NCBI GenBank assembly: GCA_902549785.1
Contig: CACCWT010000035.1
Location: 1-5,086, forward strand
Reading direction: 5' to 3'
Length of the DNA: 5,086 bases
Source of the DNA: an uncultured Pelagibacteraceae bacterium
Lineage (GTDB): Bacteria; Pseudomonadota; Alphaproteobacteria; Pelagibacterales; Pelagibacteraceae
A model generated the notes under the pieces. The model ran no database searches and was not told where the DNA came from. It saw nothing but the letters and a program-made list of their open reading frames with translations. This document shows, piece after piece, positions 1 to 5,086 of this stretch. How positions within the stretch are numbered: the first letter of the stretch is position 1; each line of letters starts with the position of its first letter. Position numbers and translations under genes: made by a program.

Positions 1-1
1 G

Positions 2-445
2 ATAGATGACTTTATTTTAAATAATAGTCCGTATAATAATTCTAAAATTTTAATTGCAGGAAAGAATTTTGGATGTGGCTCTTCTAGAGAACATGCTCCT
101 TGGGCTTTAATGGATTTTGGAATAACTTGTGTGATTAGTTCAAGTTATGCAGATATATTTTATAATAACTGTTTTAAGAATGGGATTCTCCCAATTACAA
201 TTTCAGAGGATCAAATCAAAGAAATTTCTGAGTACTCAAATAGAAAAGAGGAAATTTCTGTAAATTTACCTGAGCAAACAATAAGTTTTGGTAATAAAGA
301 AATAAAATTTGAAATAGATCAATTTAAGAAAAAATGTCTAATTGAGGGATTAGATGACATTGCTTTATCACTAGAAAAATCTGAAAAAATAGTTTCATAC
401 GAAAATAAAATTAAAGAAGCAAAACCTTGGATATTTAATGATTAA
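2..445 (+). CDS. leuD: 3-isopropylmalate dehydratase small subunit, 5'-truncated by window edge
   Basis: This is the small subunit of isopropylmalate isomerase, which with LeuC converts 2-isopropylmalate to 3-isopropylmalate in cytoplasmic leucine synthesis. The frame is open from base 2, giving 147 codons plus TAA at 443-445. The Met at base 110 is internal, because the most diagnostic family motif lies before it: [15 protein letters not shown], encoded by bases 65-109. It continues into MDFGI, then [17 protein letters not shown], which is the conserved swivel-domain core, and ends with the usual [10 protein letters not shown] segment and a PWIF tail, so the C-terminus is intact. About 50 to 60 N-terminal residues lie outside the window (inference from usual length near 200). 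The last 8 bases overlap the start of leuB, showing co-transcription and probable translational coupling. The close homologue, the aconitase small domain, is unlikely given the leuB neighbour. Confidence 0.95.
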   Translation: MDDFILNNSPYNNSKILIAGKNFGCGSSREHAPWALMDFGITCVISSSYADIFYNNCFKNGILPITISEDQIKEISEYSNRKEEISVNLPEQTISFGNKEIKFEIDQFKKKCLIEGLDDIALSLEKSEKIVSYENKIKEAKPWIFND

Positions 446-1268
446 AATTAAAAAAAGAAAAATTTTATTATTACCAGGGGATGGTATCGGACCTGAGGTA
501 ATTGCTGAAGTCAAAAAAATAATTGAATGGTTTAACTCAAATAAATCCTTGGATTTTGAAATTGACCAAGATTTGGTTGGTGGTGCTGCTTATGATAAAC
601 ATGGAACTCCAATAACTGATGAAGCTTTTTACAAGGCACAAGAAAGCGCTGCAGTAATATTGGGAGCTGTTGGTGGACCAAAATGGGATAATATTGATTT
701 TTCAAAAAAACCAGAGAGAGCTCTATTAAAATTAAGAAAAGAATTGAAATTATTTGCAAATTTGAGACCAGCAATTTGTTTCAAGCAACTTGTTGATGCC
801 TCAAGTTTAAAGCCTGAATTTGTTTCTGATTTAGATATTCTTTTTGTTAGGGAATTAACAGGTGGTATTTACTTTGGTGAACCTAGAGGGATAAAACCAA
901 TTGATAATGGCGAAAGAAAAGGAATTAATACTCATGTTTATACTACTAGTGAAATTGAGAGAGTAGCCCGTGTTGCATTTGATCTAGCCAGAAAAAGGAA
1001 TAATAAAGTTACTTCCTGTGAAAAGTCGAATGTCATGGAGGCAGGTCAATTATGGAAAGAAGAAGTTCAAGCAATTCATGACAAAGAATATAGTGATGTA
1101 GAATTAAAACATATGCTAGCAGATAACTGTGCAATGCAGTTAGTTAGAAATCCCAAACAATTTGATGTGATAGTAACAGATAATCTTTTTGGTGACATGT
1201 TATCAGATGAAGCTGCAATGTTGACTGGTTCTCTAGGGCTTTTGCCATCTGCGTCAAAATATCCTTGA
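438..1268 (+). CDS. leuB: 3-isopropylmalate dehydrogenase, C-terminally truncated at a join
   Basis: LeuB oxidatively decarboxylates 3-isopropylmalate with NAD+ to 2-oxoisocaproate, the third leucine-specific step. The ATG at 438 lies within the end of leuD, just before [11 protein letters not shown] (residues 11-21), the normal N-terminus; only a weak GGA (429-431) precedes it. Seen in order: [10 protein letters not shown] (77-85); substrate-binding arginines R100, R110 and R138; Tyr145 in GGIYFG; catalytic Lys196 in [10 protein letters not shown]; and metal-binding aspartates D229, D253 and D257 in [14 protein letters not shown]. The spacing matches characterised LeuB enzymes. Homology holds through LGLLPSAS (residue 273, base 1256); then KYP and TGA follow where LeuB should continue to the GLYEPxHGSAPDIAG cofactor loop. 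The protein is 276 aa against about 360 in the family, so as written it lacks the NAD-binding loop and should be inactive. The break coincides with loss of the facing gene, so it may be a join artefact rather than a pseudogene. Confidence 0.93.
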   Translation: MIKIKKRKILLLPGDGIGPEVIAEVKKIIEWFNSNKSLDFEIDQDLVGGAAYDKHGTPITDEAFYKAQESAAVILGAVGGPKWDNIDFSKKPERALLKLRKELKLFANLRPAICFKQLVDASSLKPEFVSDLDILFVRELTGGIYFGEPRGIKPIDNGERKGINTHVYTTSEIERVARVAFDLARKRNNKVTSCEKSNVMEAGQLWKEEVQAIHDKEYSDVELKHMLADNCAMQLVRNPKQFDVIVTDNLFGDMLSDEAAMLTGSLGLLPSASKYP

Positions 1269-2413
1269 TCACCAGTTCTAAACCAACCATTTGTGAAACT
1301 TGTTTTGTTTGCTTCTTCATTATTTTCGTAGCCAAGTGTTACGTTTTCACCCTTTATACATACTTCGCCTTCTTCACCTTGTTTCATCATGTCACCATTT
1401 TCACTCATAATACATACTTCTGGACCTGCTGGTAGGCCTACAAATCCTGCTTTTTGTTGTTTTGGTGGTAATGGATTTGACGTCATTTGATGCGTTGCTT
1501 CAGTCATCCCATATGCTTCAATAACAGGACAATTAAATGCTTCATTTAAATCTTTAAATACAGCAGGAGGTAATGAAGCTGAGGAAGATCTAATTAATCT
1601 TAAATTTAAGTTTTTTGCTGCCTCTTTATTTTTATTTGCTCTTAATAAGATTGCTTGATGCATAGTTGGTACGCCTGAATACCAAGTAATTTTTTCTAAT
1701 CTAGCCAAATCAAGAAACTTTAATGCATTAAAACCGCCAGAGGCACATACTGATGCACCAACTTTCATTGATGTCGCTAAAACTGCTATAAGTCCATGAA
1801 TATGAAATAATGGCATAATATTTAAACAATGATCATTATCTGTAAGACTTAAACTTTTTGAAATATTTTCAGAAGATGAATAAATATTTTTATTAGATAA
1901 CGGCACAATTTTTGGTCTTGAGGTAGTTCCTGAAGTATGCAGGACTAAAGCCTCATCATTTTCATTTGGGGATGAATAATCACTTTTGTTATCAAACAAA
2001 TCAAATAAACCTTCAGGTTGATCTTTATGGATTTTCAATTCACAAATTTCTATATTTAATTTTTTTGCAACTTCTACTGACGGATTATTTGAATTTTTTT
2101 CAACAATAATTATTTTAGGATTTAAATCCTTAAGATAAAACTCATACTCTTCTGATTTATATGATGGATTAAGAGGAGCAGCAGACATGTAACTTGAAAT
2201 TCCTAAGAAACAAGTGGCCATAGATGGTCCATTCGGTAGAACTATTGCGGCTCTATCTTTATTAGATATACCATTTCCTGATAATTGTTTTGAAATATCT
2301 TCAACAAATATTTTTAAATCTCTGTAACTAATTTTTGAATTGTTTTCAGACGAAATTGCAATTTTATCATTTTCACTATTTTCAAAAATGTTTTTAACAA
2401 TTCTTTTTGACAC
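1076..2413 (-). CDS. Acyl-CoA ligase, oxalyl-CoA synthetase-like (AAE3/Pcs60 group), C-terminal domain missing
   Basis: This is an adenylate-forming enzyme: ATP activates a carboxylic acid to an acyl-AMP, then CoA displaces AMP. Residues 1-390 (bases 2413-1244) are genuine. They include the P-loop [15 protein letters not shown] (159-173), [11 protein letters not shown] (200-210), [15 protein letters not shown] (242-256), SSSASLPP (276-283), the A5 motif [12 protein letters not shown] (299-310), [14 protein letters not shown] (349-362) and the A7 TGD (380-382) before GYFDADG. The [10 protein letters not shown] and AYGMTEATH forms are typical of the oxalate-CoA ligase group; oxalate as substrate is likely but not proven. 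The hinge GR.KE segment and the C-terminal catalytic lysine are absent, about 120 residues short. Residues 391-445 are only leuB read antisense and are not real ligase protein. The start is GTG at 2413, 2 bases after the ggt stop, with an AAAGGA ribosome site inside ggt, so the two are coupled. As drawn it could do no thioester step. Confidence 0.88.
   Translation of the reverse strand: MSKRIVKNIFENSENDKIAISSENNSKISYRDLKIFVEDISKQLSGNGISNKDRAAIVLPNGPSMATCFLGISSYMSAAPLNPSYKSEEYEFYLKDLNPKIIIVEKNSNNPSVEVAKKLNIEICELKIHKDQPEGLFDLFDNKSDYSSPNENDEALVLHTSGTTSRPKIVPLSNKNIYSSSENISKSLSLTDNDHCLNIMPLFHIHGLIAVLATSMKVGASVCASGGFNALKFLDLARLEKITWYSGVPTMHQAILLRANKNKEAAKNLNLRLIRSSSASLPPAVFKDLNEAFNCPVIEAYGMTEATHQMTSNPLPPKQQKAGFVGLPAGPEVCIMSENGDMMKQGEEGEVCIKGENVTLGYENNEEANKTSFTNGWFRTGDQGYFDADGKSPREPVNIAASSDNMSPKRLSVTITSNCLGFLTNCIAQLSASICFNSTSLYSLS
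1244..1256. other. Microhomology join between leuB and acyl-CoA ligase fragments
   Basis: Read on the plus strand, these 13 bases complete LeuB residues PSAS plus the last base of the preceding Leu codon. Read on the minus strand they encode the DADG of the ligase motif GYFDADG plus one base of the preceding Phe codon. To the right LeuB homology is lost (Lys where the family has Leu-Gly); to the left ligase homology is lost (Lys-Ser where the family has Tyr-Leu). Eight of the 13 bases are G or C, unusually high for this DNA. The two genes face each other, so this is an inverted join. The exact length of shared sequence is inferred from expected family residues. Confidence 0.8.
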
Positions 2414-2415
2414 TT

Positions 2416-3999
2416 CTAATATCCTTTTGCGTACCCATCTTTTCTAGGATCTGATCCACCTAATAGATCACCTTCGCTTCTATTAATTTTTATTGCTTGC
2501 CCTCCACCATGTGTACCATCAATATATTCTACATTGTGACCTAATTCTTTAAGACCTTGAAAAATCTCTTTATCAACAGTTTTTTCGAGCTTATAAATAT
2601 TATTAAAATGAAATGCTCTAGGAAAGCTTAAAGCTTCTTGCGGTCCCATCCCATAATCAATCATATTATTTAAAACATGAACTTGTCCGACTGGTTGATA
2701 TTGACCACCCATAACACCATAGCTTAAGGTTGCGTTGTTACCTTTATCAATGACCATACCTGGAATAATAGTATGCAATGGTCTTTTTAAGCCAGCAATA
2801 CAGTTAGGGTGTCCATGCTCTACTCTGAAATTTGTACCTCTATTATGCAAAAGTATTCCACTTTTATTTGTTGTAATCCCTGATCCAAAAACATAACAAA
2901 CAGAATTGATTATTGATACGCTATTTAAGTCTTTATCTACTACTGTTAGATAAATTGTCTCTGGGTGAGCTGGAATATTTAAGTCACCAACATCACTGCA
3001 TGAATTTAGACTAATTTTATTAAAAATATCTTCAATATTTTTATCACTTAAAATTTCGTCCAAATTAATATTTGCAAAACTTGGATCACCCAAACTTGTT
3101 TCTTTAACTTTATAGGCTTGTTTTGTAACTTCTGCTTCAAGATGAAATCTTTCTACGCTGTTGAATTTATAGTTTTGAATGTTTAGTCTTTCTAATAATT
3201 TCATCATAACTAATACCGTAACACCAGGTCCATTAGGAGGGCATTGATGAATAAAATCACCTTTATATAAAGATTTGATTGTTACTGATCTTATTGTTTT
3301 CTGCTTAGAAAAATCTTCAAAAGTATGAACGCCTCCTAATTCATTTAAACTTTCAATTATATCTTTTGCAGTTTCACCTTCATAAAATTCTTTACTTCCT
3401 TTTTTACTAATTGCCTCAAGCGTTTCTCCCAACGCAATATTTTTCATTAATTCATTTTCTTGATATGTACGACCATCTTTTAAAAAAATTTTTTTTGAAT
3501 TCTCATTTTCAGTAATTTTATTTAAACTGTTATGCCAAGCATTTGACACTACCTTAGAAATTTTATGGCCATTTTTTGCAATATCAATTGCTCCTGAAAA
3601 TAATTGTTCAAAATCAAGTTTGCCAAATTCTTTATGGATAGTTTCCCAAGCATGAACTGCTCCAGGTATAGTTACCGAATGAGGACTTGTTAATCCAATT
3701 TTATCTATATTTTTTTCCTTAAAGAAATCATAATTTAATTTTTCTGGAGCCAAACCAGATCCATTAAAAGATACTGCATCTTTATTACTCATTTTAACAA
3801 TTGCAAAACAATCACCACCGATACTTGTTGCGTTAGGTTCAACAACTGATAAAACAATTGAAGCAGCAATAGAGGCATCAACTGCATTTCCTCCCATTTT
3901 AAGTATTTTTAATGCTTCTTCAGTGGCCAATGGATGAGAAGTCGCTGCCATTGCATTCGACGATCGTGCATCTTTATCTTTTGTTGACTGATTATTCAT
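2416..3999 (-). CDS. Gamma-glutamyltransferase family protein (cytoplasmic YwrD-like Ntn-hydrolase)
   Basis: GGT-family enzymes are self-cleaving N-terminal nucleophile hydrolases that act on gamma-glutamyl amide bonds. The 527-residue protein is full length. It has the N-terminal MAATSHPLATEEALKILKMGGNAVDA (17-42), SIGGDCFAIV (59-68), GLTSPHSVTIPGAVHAW (102-118), the NGPGV segment (256-260), the self-cleavage region HPETIYLTVVDKD (345-357) with Thr348 as predicted nucleophile and first residue of the small subunit, FGSGI (371-375), HNRGTNF (385-391), KRPLHTIIPGM (405-415), MGG (430-432) and the C-terminal GGGQAI and GGSDPRKDG. No signal peptide is visible, so it is probably cytoplasmic, unlike E. 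coli GGT. Positions that bind the glutamyl group in classical GGT differ: the Asp433 equivalent is Thr389 and no Arg is seen at the Arg114 position (alignment by eye). Substrate is therefore uncertain. ATG at 3999 is the first start after an in-frame TAA at 4032-4030; no clear ribosome site precedes it. It heads an operon with the ligase gene. Confidence 0.92.
   Translation of the reverse strand: MNNQSTKDKDARSSNAMAATSHPLATEEALKILKMGGNAVDASIAASIVLSVVEPNATSIGGDCFAIVKMSNKDAVSFNGSGLAPEKLNYDFFKEKNIDKIGLTSPHSVTIPGAVHAWETIHKEFGKLDFEQLFSGAIDIAKNGHKISKVVSNAWHNSLNKITENENSKKIFLKDGRTYQENELMKNIALGETLEAISKKGSKEFYEGETAKDIIESLNELGGVHTFEDFSKQKTIRSVTIKSLYKGDFIHQCPPNGPGVTVLVMMKLLERLNIQNYKFNSVERFHLEAEVTKQAYKVKETSLGDPSFANINLDEILSDKNIEDIFNKISLNSCSDVGDLNIPAHPETIYLTVVDKDLNSVSIINSVCYVFGSGITTNKSGILLHNRGTNFRVEHGHPNCIAGLKRPLHTIIPGMVIDKGNNATLSYGVMGGQYQPVGQVHVLNNMIDYGMGPQEALSFPRAFHFNNIYKLEKTVDKEIFQGLKELGHNVEYIDGTHGGGQAIKINRSEGDLLGGSDPRKDGYAKGY
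2422..2427 (-). promoter_or_regulatory. Ribosome binding site of the acyl-CoA ligase gene
   Basis: AAAGGA on the minus strand lies 8 bases before the GTG at 2413, within the last codons of the ggt gene. The good spacing supports GTG as the true start even though no ATG is available, and shows that the ligase is translated from the ggt transcript. Confidence 0.6.
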
Positions 4000-4025
4000 A
4001 GTAATGATTAAGTAGAGAGATATAA
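4000..4025. promoter_or_regulatory. Short divergent gap between ggt-family gene and MFS gene
   Basis: Only 26 bases separate the two divergent start codons. They hold a purine-rich AGAGAGA (4014-4020) that can serve as ribosome site for the MFS gene, and nothing resembling one for the ggt-family gene. There is no room for two complete promoters, so at least one must lie inside the opposite coding sequence. No clear -10/-35 pair or operator palindrome is visible. Confidence 0.4.
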
Positions 4026-5086
4026 ATGATTAGTAAAGCAAATAAAAGTATTTTAATTTTTTGTGTATTTGCCTTCGGCTTTTTTATTTCTAATTTATTA
4101 AGATCAATTACTGCCACACTCACTCCAGTTCTAACAAGTGAATTTGATTTATCAGCGGGTAACCTTGGGCTGCTAGCAGGTGGTTATTTTTTAGGATTTT
4201 CATTAATGCAAATACCAGCAGGTTTACTTCTTGATAAGTATGGACCAAAAAAAGTCGTTGCATATCTTATATTGATAGCTCTGATTAGTACCATTTCTTT
4301 TGCATTTGCAAAAAGTTTTACAGGATTGTTAATTTCTAGATTTTTTATTGGTGTTGGTGTTGCAGCATGTTTAATGGGACCTTTGACTGGTTATCGTGTT
4401 TGGTTTGAAGAAAAATACCAGCAAAGAGCAAATTCATGGATGTTGATGGTAGCAAGTTTTGGTTTTGTAATTTCAACATTACCAGTACAAATTTTACTAC
4501 CGATGATCGGCTGGAGATCTATTTTTCTTTTAATTTCAATTTTGATTTTATTAAGTATTATTTTAATTTTAGTTTTTACCCCATCTTGGAATAATAGTCC
4601 TAAAAATACAATAACTCAGGAGAAAGGAAATCTTTCGGATGTATGGAAAAATAAATTATTCATAAGCTTGGTTCCACTATGTTTCTTAAATTACGGAGGC
4701 GTCCAAGCAGTCCAAACTTTATGGGCAGGTCCTTGGATGTTAAATGTTGCGGGGTATTCTCCACTTGATAGTGCTACAGGCTTGTTTTGGATAAATATAA
4801 CAATGTTATTTGCATTTATGTTTTGGGGATATATTTTACCAAAATTTTCATCTTTAGGCATTGACAGCATAAAAATTGTAAAGATTGGTTTGCCAATAAG
4901 TTATGTTGTTTTATTTTCTATAATAATAATGGGCCAAAATGCAGGGGCTATAATGTTTACTCTTTATATTTTATCGTCAATTGTTTTATCTTTAACGCAA
5001 CCTGCCTTAGCATTAAGTTTTCCTCAAAATCTTGCTGGAAAATCATTAACCTCTATAAATGTATTTATTCATTCAGGAACATTTTT
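4026..5086 (+). CDS. Major facilitator superfamily transporter, 3'-truncated by window edge
   Basis: This is a secondary transporter of the inner membrane; the substrate cannot be told from the sequence. The frame is open from ATG 4026 to the window end (353 codons plus 2 bases); usual length is about 400 to 430, so one or two helices are missing. A TAA directly before the ATG (4023-4025) excludes a longer start, and AGAGAGA (4014-4020) sits 5 bases upstream. Residues 8-28 form the first membrane segment. The loop between helices 2 and 3 carries the MFS signature GLLLDKYGPKKVV (66-78), and ISRFFIGVGVAACLMGP (103-119) is the arginine-containing helix 4 motif. A hydrophilic central loop spans about 186-208, followed by the second half, with a WAGPW segment (233-237). 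About ten or eleven helices are present. It is divergent from the ggt-ligase pair, which suggests, without proof, that it imports a substrate or exports a product of that pathway. Confidence 0.9.
   Translation, partial: MISKANKSILIFCVFAFGFFISNLLRSITATLTPVLTSEFDLSAGNLGLLAGGYFLGFSLMQIPAGLLLDKYGPKKVVAYLILIALISTISFAFAKSFTGLLISRFFIGVGVAACLMGPLTGYRVWFEEKYQQRANSWMLMVASFGFVISTLPVQILLPMIGWRSIFLLISILILLSIILILVFTPSWNNSPKNTITQEKGNLSDVWKNKLFISLVPLCFLNYGGVQAVQTLWAGPWMLNVAGYSPLDSATGLFWINITMLFAFMFWGYILPKFSSLGIDSIKIVKIGLPISYVVLFSIIIMGQNAGAIMFTLYILSSIVLSLTQPALALSFPQNLAGKSLTSINVFIHSGTF

Noticed and set aside
110..112. ATG at 110 as the start of leuD
   Set aside because: The open frame and the diagnostic [15 protein letters not shown] motif lie upstream of it, so it is an internal Met and the true start is outside the window.
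532..774. 80-codon minus-strand reading frame
   Set aside because: It lies wholly within conserved leuB sequence, has a low-complexity translation rich in Leu, Ile and Gln, and no ribosome site. It is a shadow.
1230..1290. Transposon or phage integration at the leuB-ligase boundary
   Set aside because: No integrase, terminal repeat, target duplication or tRNA is present; the two fragments meet directly with only short shared sequence.
1244..1290. Rho-independent terminator between the convergent genes
   Set aside because: There is no stem-loop followed by a T run, and the genes do not end naturally here.
1144..1335. 63-codon minus-strand reading frame
   Set aside because: It is out of frame inside the ligase gene and crosses the join into leuB antisense; its translation resembles no family.
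3482..3496. A7T8 homopolymer run as a frameshift or slippage site in the ggt-family gene
   Set aside because: The reading frame and family homology continue unbroken on both sides; it simply encodes a Lys/Ile/Phe-rich stretch of AT-rich codons.
3984..3989. TTGACT as a -35 element for the MFS gene
   Set aside because: No acceptable -10 hexamer lies 16 to 18 bases downstream (best matches are 3 of 6), and in AT-rich DNA a single hexamer is weak evidence.

Overview
The window is AT-rich, low-GC DNA with tightly packed genes, intergenic gaps of 0 to 26 bases, and protein sequences of alphaproteobacterial character. This suits a small streamlined marine bacterium of the SAR11 (Pelagibacterales) kind. 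That placement rests on base composition, gene packing and protein flavour only; there is no rRNA or other marker gene here.

Layout. Bases 2-445 (+) hold the 3' part of leuD, the small subunit of isopropylmalate isomerase. It overlaps leuB (438 onward, +), the isopropylmalate dehydrogenase, so this is the end of a leucine biosynthesis operon. leuB stops making sense at about base 1256, roughly 90 codons early. On the minus strand, reading towards it, an acyl-CoA ligase of the oxalyl-CoA synthetase (AAE3/Pcs60-like) type begins at 2413 and loses homology at about base 1244, missing its C-terminal domain. Upstream of it, 2 bases away, is a complete gamma-glutamyltransferase-family gene (3999-2416, -). 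After a 26-base divergent gap, a major facilitator superfamily transporter starts at 4026 (+) and runs off the window end.

The main observation is the point where leuB and the ligase gene meet. Two unrelated genes in opposite orientation are cut at the same place, and about 13 bases (1244-1256) can be read as correct sequence of both. This is the signature of an inverted microhomology join. An amplification (MDA) chimera in single-cell or low-input data is the most economical reading; a real rearrangement that destroyed both genes is the alternative. Bases 1-1256 and 1244-5086 should therefore be treated as two loci until the join is verified.

Functionally, the left part belongs to leucine synthesis. 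The right part looks like a small uptake and catabolism unit: an MFS carrier, a probably cytoplasmic GGT-like Ntn-hydrolase with non-classical substrate residues, and a translationally coupled carboxylate-CoA ligase. The substrate cannot be read from the sequence. No RNA gene, CRISPR array, insertion sequence or convincing terminator was seen, and no gene-free stretch exceeds 26 bases.
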